Source of the DNA: Defluviitaleaceae bacterium
GTDB taxonomy: Bacteria; Bacillota; Clostridia; Lachnospirales; UBA5962
Direction of reading: 5' to 3'
DNA length: 36,234 nucleotides
Assembly: GCA_009787355.1 (NCBI GenBank)
Contig: WRGD01000140.1
Location: 1-36,234 of the forward strand
The notes under the pieces were generated by a model. It searched no databases, was not told the origin of the DNA, and was given only the letters and a program-made list of their open reading frames with translations. Positions 26,062-35,122 of the stretch are shown piece by piece. How positions within the stretch are numbered: the stretch's first letter is position 1; the number at the start of each line of letters is the position of its first letter. The position numbers and the translations under genes are program-made.

Positions 26062-27222
26062 TTATTTTTTTAAATATTCAAGTGCAGATGTTAAAAGAAC
26101 CTTTGCAGCATTTATTATCGAATTTTCATCTACATCAAATTTTGGATGATGATGGGGGTATGTTATTCCTTTTTTCTTATTTCCAGAACCTGTATAGAAA
26201 AAACTACCAGGTACTTTTTGTAGATAATAAGAAAAATCTTCTCCACCCATTCTTGGTTTCATTTCTTCAGATTCAAATCCTAAGGTATTCATTACTTCTT
26301 TTACTAAATCCGTTTCATCTTTTGTATTTATAACAGCTGGGTATCCTTTTTCATATTTAAAAGTATAGTTTGCTCCTGCAGATTCACAAATACCTTTTAT
26401 TATTTTTTCCATTTCAGTTATTATTTTATCCTGTACATTTTTATTATAAGTACGTACAGTACCAGCAATTTCAGCTGTATCTGGTATTATATTAGAAGCA
26501 GTACCTGAATTTATTTTACAAACAGAAAGAACACAAGGTTCTATAGAGCTTGTTCTTCTGCTTACAATTTGCTGGAAATTGGTAATAATATTTGCAGATA
26601 GAACTATAGGATCTATAGAATTATGAGGGTAAGCACCATGACCTCCTTTGCCTTGTATGATTATTTGAAACATATCAGCATTTGCCATTATTTCACCATA
26701 TCCATAGAGTGTAATGCCTACTTCTTTTTCAGAAGACATATGGTTCCCAAAAATAGCATCTACACCATCTAAACAACCATCTTCTATCATTGCTATTGCA
26801 CCGCCTGGGGAGACTTCTTCTGCGTGTTGAAAAATAAAACGTACTTTACCGTCAAATTTTTTTGTATTTTGTGATAAAACTTTTGCAACTCCAAGAAGTG
26901 ATGCTGTATGTGCATCATGTCCACAAGCATGCATAACTCCGTCTATCTCAGACTTATATGAAACATCTTTTTCATCTTGTATTGGTAAAGCATCAAAGTC
27001 TGCTCTAAGTGCAACTGTTTTTCCATCATTTTTACCTTTTAACTCCGCAACAACACCTCTACCACCAACATTTTTTCTTATATCAAAGTTTCCTAGTTTT
27101 TTTAAATAATCGTATATGAAAGCTGGAGTCTTTTCTTCATGGAAAGAAAGCTCAGGATTTTTATGTAAATGCCTTCTTATTTCGATTATTTCTTCTTTTA
27201 TTTTTTCTAAATCATGTATCAT
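26062..27222 (-). CDS. M20D-family amidohydrolase (N-acyl-amino-acid / hippurate hydrolase type)
   Basis: A 386-residue cytoplasmic metallohydrolase. Metal-site residues are visible: MHACGHDAHT with C100 and H102, HAEE with E135 (base) and E136, GNHMSS, and HHHPKFDVDE near the end. A dimerisation domain (about 180-290, QGKGGHGAYPHNSIDP) interrupts the catalytic domain. The subfamily removes acyl groups from amino acids; members include N-acetyldiaminopimelate deacetylases, hippurate hydrolases and IAA-amino-acid hydrolases. Proximity to argC makes an N-acetyl-amino-acid substrate plausible but does not prove it. AAGGAG, 8 bases before the ATG, decides the start. Confidence 0.88.
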   Translation of the reverse strand: MIHDLEKIKEEIIEIRRHLHKNPELSFHEEKTPAFIYDYLKKLGNFDIRKNVGGRGVVAELKGKNDGKTVALRADFDALPIQDEKDVSYKSEIDGVMHACGHDAHTASLLGVAKVLSQNTKKFDGKVRFIFQHAEEVSPGGAIAMIEDGCLDGVDAIFGNHMSSEKEVGITLYGYGEIMANADMFQIIIQGKGGHGAYPHNSIDPIVLSANIITNFQQIVSRRTSSIEPCVLSVCKINSGTASNIIPDTAEIAGTVRTYNKNVQDKIITEMEKIIKGICESAGANYTFKYEKGYPAVINTKDETDLVKEVMNTLGFESEEMKPRMGGEDFSYYLQKVPGSFFYTGSGNKKKGITYPHHHPKFDVDENSIINAAKVLLTSALEYLKK

Positions 27223-27274
27223 GGAAATTCTCCTTTTTATTTTATTCTAACACAATTTTATTAAATTAGTAAAC

Positions 27275-27303
27275 AAAAATGAATAATATTAAAATTCATT
27301 TTT
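27275..27303 (-). terminator. terminator of the RCC1 gene
   Basis: AAAAATGAAT (27275-27284) pairs with ATTCATTTTT (27294-27303). On the minus strand the stem is followed by TTTTTGTTT, about 43 bases after the RCC1-protein stop. Confidence 0.6.
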
Positions 27304-27345
27304 ATTTTTTGATTATTCTTATAAAAATATCTAAATGAAAAAAAA

Positions 27346-28689
27346 TTATCTCAAATATATTTTTCTTGGACTATCCAAAAATCCTGCATAACCTATACCA
27401 AGTTGTCCCAGTGGTCCATTTCCCCAAACCCAAAGGCTACCGTCTTTTGTTACAGCAAAAGTTCTATTGAATCCTGTCCCAATATAATGTATATTTTCCA
27501 TAAAAGGTATTGGTATATTTCTGTTTACCGTAGTTGTATCTCCAAGTTGTCCTATATTATTGTTGCCCCATACCCAAAAAGTTTTATCTTCTGTTATTGC
27601 TCCTCTATTATTTAGTTCAACTACATTTTCCATTATTTTTTCAGGATAATTTCTATGGTAAAAAGTGCCGTCTCCTAATTGTCCAAAATCATTTCTTCCC
27701 CATGTGTACAAATGGTTATCCCTTGTTATTGCACCTCTTCCTTCTGCAAATCTTACATTATCCATTATAAATATAGGAGTATTTGAGTTATTATTTGTAC
27801 CATCTCCTATTTGACCAAAATTATTAAAACCCCAACTATATAATCTATAGTCTGTTGTTAATGCACGTAATACATTTGTTACTACTGTATCTTCTTGTAC
27901 TGGAAAAAAATCTAAAACATTATGTTTTAAAATTACAGGACTATATATATTTTCATAATGAGAAAGTCCTAAATGACCATATTCATTAAAACCCCATGCA
28001 TATAAAATATTATCATTTGTAATAGCAAATGTACCATGTCCAAAATTACCATTGTTAGGATTTGTTAAACGATAAGCGTTCACACTCCTTACATTTTCTA
28101 ATATCTTAATTGGTTTATTTCTATTTGTGGTTGTGCCGTCTCCAAGTTGTCCATGTACATTGTATCCCCATGCAAACAGAATATCATCGTTTGTTATAGC
28201 TACAGTAAATTCATCTATAGCGAGAGCATGCCTTATATTATCCATTACAAAAATCGGTTCATTTACTCTAGCAATATCTAAACCTATACCTAATTGACCA
28301 ACACGATTTGTGCCCCATGTATATAATCTATTATCTTTTGTTATAGCTATGGAATGGCTATTACTTGCAGAAATATGATATACATTTTCCATTATTTTAA
28401 CAGGAGAAAATCTATCTATTAAACTCCCATCTCCAAGTGCACCTGATATATTATCTCCCCATGCCCACAAATCTCCATTAGGTTCTAGTAACATTGTACG
28501 CAAAAAACGTATTTCTATAAATACTGGACCACTTGCAAGACCTTCATTTATTGTATCTAAAAGCTCTATATTTGGTATTACTGGTTCTTGAATATATTCT
28601 ATACTTTCTTCTTGTATTTGCAAAGATGGAATTAAATTTGAAGGTCTACAACCTGTAAGAAAAATTAAAAATAAAAGAAATTTTTTCAT
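27346..28689 (-). CDS. RCC1-repeat lipoprotein
   Basis: A 447-residue exported lipoprotein. MKKFLLFLIFLTGCRPSN is a signal peptide with lipobox LTGC. About eight RCC1 repeats of roughly 48 residues fill the rest, each with a W-G-x-N-x-x-G-Q-L-G-(D/I)-G core, e.g. LFAWGYNVHGQLGDGTTTNR and LWVWGNGPLGQLGIGYAGF. Such arrays form a beta-propeller. Bacterial RCC1-repeat proteins are usually surface-exposed and of unknown ligand; they are not exchange factors for Ran. The start has AGGTGGT as ribosome binding site. It is divergent from the flavoprotein gene at 28795 and separated from the M20 gene by a hairpin. Confidence 0.88.
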   Translation of the reverse strand: MKKFLLFLIFLTGCRPSNLIPSLQIQEESIEYIQEPVIPNIELLDTINEGLASGPVFIEIRFLRTMLLEPNGDLWAWGDNISGALGDGSLIDRFSPVKIMENVYHISASNSHSIAITKDNRLYTWGTNRVGQLGIGLDIARVNEPIFVMDNIRHALAIDEFTVAITNDDILFAWGYNVHGQLGDGTTTNRNKPIKILENVRSVNAYRLTNPNNGNFGHGTFAITNDNILYAWGFNEYGHLGLSHYENIYSPVILKHNVLDFFPVQEDTVVTNVLRALTTDYRLYSWGFNNFGQIGDGTNNNSNTPIFIMDNVRFAEGRGAITRDNHLYTWGRNDFGQLGDGTFYHRNYPEKIMENVVELNNRGAITEDKTFWVWGNNNIGQLGDTTTVNRNIPIPFMENIHYIGTGFNRTFAVTKDGSLWVWGNGPLGQLGIGYAGFLDSPRKIYLR

Positions 28690-28794
28690 AATATTTTACC
28701 ACCTATATATTTTTTGTTTAACTATACCACATAATACTAAATCATGATATACTAATTTAGAAATAAAAATATAAATAAAAAATGGGATAATGTA

Positions 28795-30054
28795 ATGCAA
28801 AATACAAAAACAATAGTAGTAATTGGAGGTGGTCCATCTGGAATGATGGCAGCATCTACAGCAGCACGTGAAAATACAAATTCAAGAGTAATATTAATAG
28901 AAAAAAACTCAATTCTTGCGAAAAAAATGTCTATAACAGGTGGTGGTCGTTGTAATATTACAAATATTTGTGATACAGAAACATTAATAAAAAAAATACA
29001 AAGAAATCCTAAGTTTTTATATAGTTCTCTATATACATTTACATCTGAAATGATAATAGATATTTTAAAAAATACTGGATTAGATATAAAAGTTGAAGAC
29101 AATGGACGTGTTTTTCCTGTTTCAAATAATTCAAAAGATGTAATAGGTAGTTTTAAACAGTATTTGAACTTAAAAAATATCGATATTCTATTAAATACAA
29201 ATGTAAAAGATATATTAAAAACTACAGATAACAAGTTTATTATAAAAATAGAGAATGAAAAAATAAATAAAGAAATAAAATCTGACTGTGTAATAATTTC
29301 TACAGGTGGTTTAAGTGCAAAAGTAACAGGTTCTACTGGTGATGGTTATAGATTTGCAAAAAAACTAGGTCATTCTTTAACTGAAAACTTTTATCCATCT
29401 GTAGTACCTTTAAAAATAAAAGAAAAATTTACAAGTGATTTACAAGGTATTAGTTTTAAAAATGTTTACGTTAAAATGTTTTTAGATAATAAAAAAATAT
29501 TTGAAGATAATGGGGACATTATTTTTACACATTTTGGTGTTTCTGGTCCTGTAATATTACGTGCAAGTGCACATATTGCCAAAAAATTAAATACAACTCC
29601 TAAGATATATATAGATTTTTTTCCAAATGAAAAATCTTTCGACATTTTTTTATTGGATATTTTTAAAAACAATATTAATAAAAATTTAAAAACTGTACTG
29701 GAAGGTATTACAACGCAAAGACTTGTAGAAGTTATGTTTATAAAAGAAAAAGTTGATTTGAATTTAAAAATAAGGGATATAACAAAAGAAACAAGGTTAA
29801 CTGTAGTAAATTTTTTCAAAAATTTAGAGCTGACAGTTGTAGATACTATGGGATTTAATCCTGCAATTGCAACAGCAGGTGGAGTTTTAGTAAAAGAAGT
29901 AAATCCATCTAACATGGAGTCTAAAATAGTAAATGGTTTATATTTTACTGGTGAAGTATTAGATGTTGATGCTTATACTGGAGGTTACAACTTGCAAATA
30001 GCCTTTTCTACTGGATATGTGGCAGGATTATCAGCAGCAAGGAGCATTTTGTAG
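28795..30054 (+). CDS. BaiN/HI0933-family FAD-dependent oxidoreductase
   Basis: A 419-residue flavoprotein. The dinucleotide motif VVIGGGPSGMMAAS (about 8-21) and the KKMSITGGGRCNITN signature (about 43-57) identify the HI0933/YhiN family. A middle insertion domain (about 190-345) and the C-terminal FAD-contact TGEVLDVDAYTGGYNLQIAFSTGYVAG (about 383-409) are also present. The family includes BaiN, reported to act on bile-acid intermediates, but most members have unknown substrates, so I use the family name only. Length is normal (about 400-420). A weak GGGATA precedes the ATG. The gene has no operon partner; decayed insertion sequences follow. Confidence 0.85.
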   Translation: MQNTKTIVVIGGGPSGMMAASTAARENTNSRVILIEKNSILAKKMSITGGGRCNITNICDTETLIKKIQRNPKFLYSSLYTFTSEMIIDILKNTGLDIKVEDNGRVFPVSNNSKDVIGSFKQYLNLKNIDILLNTNVKDILKTTDNKFIIKIENEKINKEIKSDCVIISTGGLSAKVTGSTGDGYRFAKKLGHSLTENFYPSVVPLKIKEKFTSDLQGISFKNVYVKMFLDNKKIFEDNGDIIFTHFGVSGPVILRASAHIAKKLNTTPKIYIDFFPNEKSFDIFLLDIFKNNINKNLKTVLEGITTQRLVEVMFIKEKVDLNLKIRDITKETRLTVVNFFKNLELTVVDTMGFNPAIATAGGVLVKEVNPSNMESKIVNGLYFTGEVLDVDAYTGGYNLQIAFSTGYVAGLSAARSIL

Positions 30055-30177
30055 ACAAATAAAAAATTAATCATATAATCGAAAAAACAATATTTACCAC
30101 ATCAAATAAATTCAAGTCATATATCACTTTAAGTGAGGTAAGAAAAAGAGTATAATAATCTAAAAAGGGATTAGATT

Positions 30178-30435
30178 ATGTCAAATATAAAAATAAAATG
30201 TATTTATTGTAACAGTGAAAAAGTAAGTAAAAATGGTAAAAACTCAAAATGAATACAAAAATTATTGTATAGAAATTGTAACAAAAGATTTCAAAGCGAG
30301 TATAGTAATAACGGTGCTAAACCAGAAACAAAGAGGTTAATAATAGAGATGTCCTTAACGGCATTGGCAACTTTTAGAACACGCTTAAAGAAACTTGCTC
30401 GGAAAACTATTTATTATTATATTTATGTAAAGTAA
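30178..30435 (+). pseudogene. IS1-like insA remnant, interrupted by TGA
   Basis: Reads MSNIKIKCIYCNSEKVSKNG, then TGA at 30250-30252, then on through YRNCNKRFQSEYSNNG and KPETKRLIIEMSL. This is the zinc-ribbon plus helix-turn-helix pattern of IS1 InsA (CPxC ... NGK ... C-x-x-C-x-K). The TGA most likely replaces a Gly codon (GGA) of the usual G-K-Q. No insB follows; homology fades around 30400, where a minus-strand IS5-like fragment begins. The element is dead. Confidence 0.6.
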
Positions 30436-30606
30436 GCTCGCAATTTTTCCATAATAATATATAGTGTTCTAACCAAGAAAAAGTACGCTCAATAATCTAA
30501 ACATTTAGGTAAAACAGTAAAAGTATGTAGACTTATACGTTTAATAACTTCTGTTGTAGCAGAAATATTTTCTTTAATACTATCAGAAAATTTATCAACT
30601 GTGGTT
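30407..30606 (-). pseudogene. IS5-like transposase remnant, frameshifted
   Basis: On the minus strand the segment TTEVIKRISLHTFTVLPKC is followed, after a one-base frameshift and an in-frame TAG, by IIERTFSWLEHYILLWKNCE and a decaying TLHKY. VIKR..HTF.VLPKRW.VERTFSWL is the C-terminal signature of IS5-group transposases. Only this part survives. The string LWKNCE-x-TLH is shared with the intact tail at 2-88, so both come from one family in the same genome. Confidence 0.7.
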
Positions 30607-30674
30607 ATAGTGATACTAAAACGACATATGAAGAATTATTTATGGGTAAATATCAACATTAAAGAGGTGTGATA

Positions 30675-32468
30675 ATGTTATCAGTAAAGAAAAAGTATAC
30701 TACTTTTGATATGATTCTGCTTTCCTTTAAAATATCTCCGTTTCTTACTACTCTTAATATAGTTATTACAATTTTGCAGTCTATACTCCCAACAATAGTG
30801 CTAACTATTGCTGGGGCATTTTTTATAGACACTGGGATATCAATTTTTCAATATGGACGTGACCCAAGTTATATCTATATTCCAATAGTATTATTAATCG
30901 CCACTTATTCATTTAACAATATACTATCAAGTATTCCAGAAATAGTATTAAAAAAAATAAAAACCTTGCTTGAACCTAAAGTTATGTCACAAATTATTAA
31001 CTTTCAGTCGAACATAGAATACAAGCATATGGAAGATTCTAATACACTTGAAATGATAGAACGTATAAACTCTAAATTTATGGATACTTTTGAAAACACC
31101 AATGTTGCTTATAATCTATATGCTTCGACTGTAATAAGTATATTTTTGATAGTATCAATTGTAATAGCCTATGTATGGTGGTCTGCTTTACTAGTGATTT
31201 TAGTATGCATACCACTTCTATATCTAGCTTCATTTATAGGCAAGAAAACATATGATTCAGAAGTTAAAACATACAAACATGTTAGAAGATACCAATATTA
31301 TAGTAATGAAGTTTTAATAAGTCGTGAAGCTACGGAAGAACGCACGCTCTTCGGATATACAGAAAATATAAATGCTAGATATTTATATGAATTTGAAAAA
31401 ACAAGGGTCATAAGATTTTGGACTAATCTTAAAAACTGGGCATTTGTTAAGATATCAAGCGTATTTCTTATCTTGATAGCCTTTATTTTAAGTATGACCT
31501 TGGTAAATCCATTTATATATGGATATATTAGTCCTGGTATGTTTACAAGTGTTATAGTAGTAATATTTGGTCTTGTAGATAGCTTGGGATTTTCATTGAA
31601 AAATGCTACCAGCACACTGTCAATTTCTAAAGAGTATATGACAGAACTCTCTGATTTTTTTGGGCTAAGTACTATTGATAAAGCCAATTGTAAGCCTAGT
31701 AATGAAGACTATGAATTTAGAAGTTTGGAATTTAGAAACGTAAGTTTTAAATATCCCAATTCTAAAACTTATATACTTAATAATCTGTCTTTTAAACTTT
31801 TAAGAGGAAGGCACTACGCTTTTGTTGGGGTGAATGGCTCTGGTAAAACCACCATAACAAAATTAATAACACGATTATATGATGATTATGATGGTGAAAT
31901 TTTGCTTAATGGTGTAGATATCAGAAAATATGAACTAGCCGTAATAAAATCAATTTTTTCTGTCGTGCATCAAGATTATGCCCAGTATGAAATATCATTA
32001 AAAGACAATCTATTTATTGGGAACGAAAATAATAATGTGAGCTTTGAAAATGTAGAGAAAGTGTTACGTGACCTATCTTTGGATGAATTTCTAAAAGATT
32101 TGAAAAATGTAATCGATATACCTATAGGTAGACTTGTTGATGGAAGTGTGAATATTTCTGGAGGTACTTGGCAAAAGATAGCAATTGCACGTGCATTATT
32201 GAATAATGCACCAATAAAGATTTTAGATGAACCAACATCTGCATTAGATCCTATTGCAGAAAGTCAAATATACAATGATTTTAAAAAGATATCTACTACA
32301 GCAACCACTATATTTATAAGCCATCGCTTAGGATCAACAAAATTGGCTGATGAAATCTTACTAGTATATGAGGGAAGTATTAAAGAGTTTGGAAATCATG
32401 GAGAGTTGATGAAATTAGGCTCATTATATTACGATATGTTTAACTCTCAAAAGAGGTGGTATGAATAA
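30675..32468 (+). CDS. ABC exporter half-transporter (membrane + ATPase), subunit 1
   Basis: A 597-residue fused permease-ATPase. About five to six membrane spans occupy residues 1-310, then an ATPase domain: Walker A GVNGSGKTT (about 388), an H-Q-D Q-loop (VVHQDYAQYE), signature NISGGTWQKIAIARAL (a shift from LSGGQ), Walker B KILDEPTSALD and switch His in FISHRLGS. These are exporters of peptides, lipids or drugs; the substrate is not evident. ATG 30675 follows AAAGAGG by 7 bases; a GTG at 30669 overlaps that site. Its end overlaps the next gene by 8 bases, so the two form a heterodimer. Base use looks less extreme than in the surrounding genes, and IS remnants lie directly upstream, both signs of transfer. 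Confidence 0.85.
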   Translation: MLSVKKKYTTFDMILLSFKISPFLTTLNIVITILQSILPTIVLTIAGAFFIDTGISIFQYGRDPSYIYIPIVLLIATYSFNNILSSIPEIVLKKIKTLLEPKVMSQIINFQSNIEYKHMEDSNTLEMIERINSKFMDTFENTNVAYNLYASTVISIFLIVSIVIAYVWWSALLVILVCIPLLYLASFIGKKTYDSEVKTYKHVRRYQYYSNEVLISREATEERTLFGYTENINARYLYEFEKTRVIRFWTNLKNWAFVKISSVFLILIAFILSMTLVNPFIYGYISPGMFTSVIVVIFGLVDSLGFSLKNATSTLSISKEYMTELSDFFGLSTIDKANCKPSNEDYEFRSLEFRNVSFKYPNSKTYILNNLSFKLLRGRHYAFVGVNGSGKTTITKLITRLYDDYDGEILLNGVDIRKYELAVIKSIFSVVHQDYAQYEISLKDNLFIGNENNNVSFENVEKVLRDLSLDEFLKDLKNVIDIPIGRLVDGSVNISGGTWQKIAIARALLNNAPIKILDEPTSALDPIAESQIYNDFKKISTTATTIFISHRLGSTKLADEILLVYEGSIKEFGNHGELMKLGSLYYDMFNSQKRWYE

Positions 32469-34233
32469 ATATAGATTTATAAATATAATTTTAAGGTCGT
32501 GGTATGATTATTTTAGAAATTCAGGTTTTCTAGGATTATTACAACATATACTTGCAAGTCTATATGCTCTAGTTAGCGTACTGTCAATTGTTTTAATGGA
32601 GAAAATTTTTACAACCATAATAAATTCAGATAATATAACTCTAAATATTATTGATATAGCTATGCCTCTGATTATTTTTGTGTCAGTTTTGACTTTGCAA
32701 CAAATATTAAATGGTGCAGAAAATCTCCTTTTTTATGAAGTTTCGTATAAAAATAAGGGGAAATTTATGTCGAGTATACAAACAAAAATAGGAAAGCTAG
32801 AAGCGATTAGATTTGAGAATAGTGATTTTTTAGATAATGTTAATGAGATAAAAGAGTTAATTGAGGAAGAATCCTTGGATTACTTGCCGTTTGCATCATT
32901 ACAGATATTTAGCTACTATGCAGTATTTTTTATAGCATTGTATGTATACTTATATTCACTATCACCCAATTTTATTTTTCTTATAATACTTTCTTTTATA
33001 CCTGCTATATTAGGTGAGGTATTTAGGATAAAACTTTTCTCTAAGTTATATATAGAAAATGCTCCTCTAAGAAGACAATCTAATTACTACAAGGAAGTCA
33101 TAGTTTCTAAAAGGTTCTTTAAAGAAACACGTATGCTTGGTGCTTTTGGATTTTTTGAGGATAAATATAAAGAAAACTTGAAATTGCTATTAAGGAAAGA
33201 ATTTATTACAGCTAAAAAAAGTTTTTTCATAAAATTCTCTTTAGATATTTTATCAGTAGTGGGATTCGGTGTTTCTATATTTATACTTTTCAGATCAGTA
33301 ATGTCTGGTGAAGTATCTCTTGGTGGATTTATGGCAGTTTTTGCGGGTCTTTCGAGTATTTTTAGTCTTGCACATATGCTTGTTTCCGACAATGTAGGAA
33401 CTAGTATAGAAGTATTTGGCAGAATATCTAATTACTACAAATTTATGGATTTGGAAGAGGTTAGAGGTATAGAATTTACCTCTAACTCTAATAAAGGTAT
33501 AGTTTCTAGAAATGTTAGTTTTAAGTACCCGAACAGAGAAGAATATTCTATAAAGAATATATCTCTTTCTATACATAGCGGAGAAACAATAGCTCTAGTT
33601 GGTTTAAATGGATCTGGAAAATCAACTCTTATTAAGTTACTAATGGGATTATATAAACCTTTAATCGGTAAAATAGAAATATTTGATATGGATACATCTA
33701 AAGTGAAGTCATCATATTTATATAAGGATATTTCTGGAGTTTTTCAAAACTTTCAAAGATATAAGATGACTTTACGTGAAAATGTTTACATTAGTAACCC
33801 TTACTATAATTATGAAGATGTAAAAATAACATCTTCTTTAGAGAAAGTTCGTTTTATGCGTGATGACATTACTTTAGATACAATGATATCTCCAGAATTT
33901 TCTGGAGAAGATTTATCTGGTGGAGAATGGCAACGGATAGCAATAGCACGTGCTATGTACAGAAATAATAAGATATTGCTACTAGATGAGCCTACTTCTT
34001 CTATTGACCCTGTAGAGGAATCTCGTATTTTCTTGAAATTTAAAGAACTAGCAAAAAACAAAACGGCAATTATTGTTACACACAGACTTGCATCTACAAA
34101 GTTTGCGGATCGTGTAATTGTTTTAAAAGATGGTGAGATAGCTGAAAGTGGAACTCATCAATCTTTACTTGATTTAGGAGGAGTTTATTCAAAAATGTGG
34201 ACTTCTCAACAATCTTGGTATATTAGAGATTGA
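32461..34233 (+). CDS. ABC exporter half-transporter (membrane + ATPase), subunit 2
   Basis: A 590-residue partner of the preceding gene, with the same order: membrane domain (about 1-320) then ATPase with Walker A GLNGSGKST (about 381), Q-loop FQNFQRYK, signature DLSGGEWQRIAIARAM, Walker B ILLLDEPTSSIDP and switch His in VTHRLAS. Both subunits keep the Walker B glutamate, so both ATP sites may be active, although subunit 1 has SGGTW instead of SGGQ. AAGAGGTGGT at the end of subunit 1 is its ribosome binding site. A perfect hairpin closes the pair. The adjacent surface-protein gene is separately promoted, so a link to it is not shown. Confidence 0.85.
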   Translation: MNKYRFINIILRSWYDYFRNSGFLGLLQHILASLYALVSVLSIVLMEKIFTTIINSDNITLNIIDIAMPLIIFVSVLTLQQILNGAENLLFYEVSYKNKGKFMSSIQTKIGKLEAIRFENSDFLDNVNEIKELIEEESLDYLPFASLQIFSYYAVFFIALYVYLYSLSPNFIFLIILSFIPAILGEVFRIKLFSKLYIENAPLRRQSNYYKEVIVSKRFFKETRMLGAFGFFEDKYKENLKLLLRKEFITAKKSFFIKFSLDILSVVGFGVSIFILFRSVMSGEVSLGGFMAVFAGLSSIFSLAHMLVSDNVGTSIEVFGRISNYYKFMDLEEVRGIEFTSNSNKGIVSRNVSFKYPNREEYSIKNISLSIHSGETIALVGLNGSGKSTLIKLLMGLYKPLIGKIEIFDMDTSKVKSSYLYKDISGVFQNFQRYKMTLRENVYISNPYYNYEDVKITSSLEKVRFMRDDITLDTMISPEFSGEDLSGGEWQRIAIARAMYRNNKILLLDEPTSSIDPVEESRIFLKFKELAKNKTAIIVTHRLASTKFADRVIVLKDGEIAESGTHQSLLDLGGVYSKMWTSQQSWYIRD

Positions 34234-34307
34234 AATAAAAGGATCATAATATCAATAATTTCAAATAATATAAATTAACTCTAAGGATAATAATAAAAAA
34301 GTTATCA

Positions 34308-34346
34308 AAAAAATGTCTTAGAAATTAAATTTCTAAGACATTTTTT
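34308..34346. terminator. rho-independent terminator after the ABC pair
   Basis: AAAAAATGTCTTAGAAAT pairs perfectly with ATTTCTAAGACATTTTTT around the triloop TAA, giving 18 bp with built-in A and T tracts on both sides. It can work on either strand. Confidence 0.9.
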
Positions 34347-34602
34347 CAATTAACAGTATTTATAATTTTGCTAGTCATTCAAAAAAACGCCTAAAAAACA
34401 GCAAAGATATTTATCATACTTCATCTTTTTCTGCTATTTTGTTACATGACCTTTCAGATTGATTTATAAAAAATGATTTTTTCGATATTTTATTAAATTG
34501 CTACTAGATTTCTACAAAAAATTTCTTAAACTTGCTATATAATAGAGTTTAATGAAAATCAAAATAAGGTTTTCAAAACAAAATAGAGGAGGGAGGTCTC
34601 CC

Positions 34603-35097
34603 ATGTATGTAGATACAAAGCAAGCAAGCAAGCAAGCAAAGCGAATAATTGCGTTTATACTCGCATTTTTGATGGTATTTTCATCAATACCATTAGTACC
34701 ACTAACAGTGTTAGCTCAAACAATAGCTAACGAATTAAACGAATCGCCTTCTTCAGAACAAGAAGAGAATCCCGATGAAAGTTTTCCTATAGAGGAAGAA
34801 GACTCTTACGAAAACAAATACATAGAAGAAGGGGGTGATTACAATGAACAAGGAGAAGATTATGAAGACGACATCCTTTTATATGAAGAGGAATACGAAG
34901 ATGAGGGGATTTTTGGGGATTTACCAGAAACAGTTCCAATAAATGTTCCTAGCTACTCATTTAGTTCAAATCTTGTTTTTCCATATGTAAGGCAAATTTC
35001 TATAGGAAGCAATGTAAGTATTCCTATAGAAATAAATGTAAATACATCTGATAATTTTCAAGATACAATTACTATAACAGAGTATGCCTTACAATAG
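34603..35097 (+). CDS. secreted acidic surface protein, apparently truncated
   Basis: A 164-residue fragment. A signal peptide (positively charged QASKQAKRI, then a hydrophobic core AFILAFLMVFSSIPLVPL, about 10-38) precedes a very acidic low-complexity linker (about 45-105, many E, D and Y) and the beginning of a beta-type domain (ISIGSNVSIPIEINVNTSDN) that ends abruptly at ITEYALQ. This looks like the N-terminal part of a much larger cell-surface protein, cut where a recombinase-bearing element adjoins. I chose ATG 34603, with AGGAGGGAGG at 34587-34596, over ATG 34552, which has no good site. The signal-peptide region contains an AAGC tetranucleotide repeat. A TATAAT -10 lies at 34538-34543. 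It may still be secreted as a short product. Confidence 0.6.
   Translation: MYVDTKQASKQAKRIIAFILAFLMVFSSIPLVPLTVLAQTIANELNESPSSEQEENPDESFPIEEEDSYENKYIEEGGDYNEQGEDYEDDILLYEEEYEDEGIFGDLPETVPINVPSYSFSSNLVFPYVRQISIGSNVSIPIEINVNTSDNFQDTITITEYALQ
34618..34633 (+). repeat. AAGC tetranucleotide repeat, four copies, inside a surface-protein gene
   Basis: Four tandem AAGC units lie in the codons just before the hydrophobic core of the signal peptide (TKQASKQAKR). A change of one unit would shift the frame. Four copies is a short tract. Confidence 0.7.
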
Positions 35098-35122
35098 TGA
35101 TACTTTTTTAATTTAATGATAT

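Noticed and set aside
29466-29915. 149-codon minus-strand open frame inside the BaiN-like gene
   Set aside because: It is antisense to conserved flavoprotein sequence and has no motif of its own.
30250-30252. TGA read as tryptophan or selenocysteine in the IS1-like frame
   Set aside because: All other genes here use TGA only as a stop. The flanking element is decayed and lacks insB, so a point mutation is the simpler explanation.
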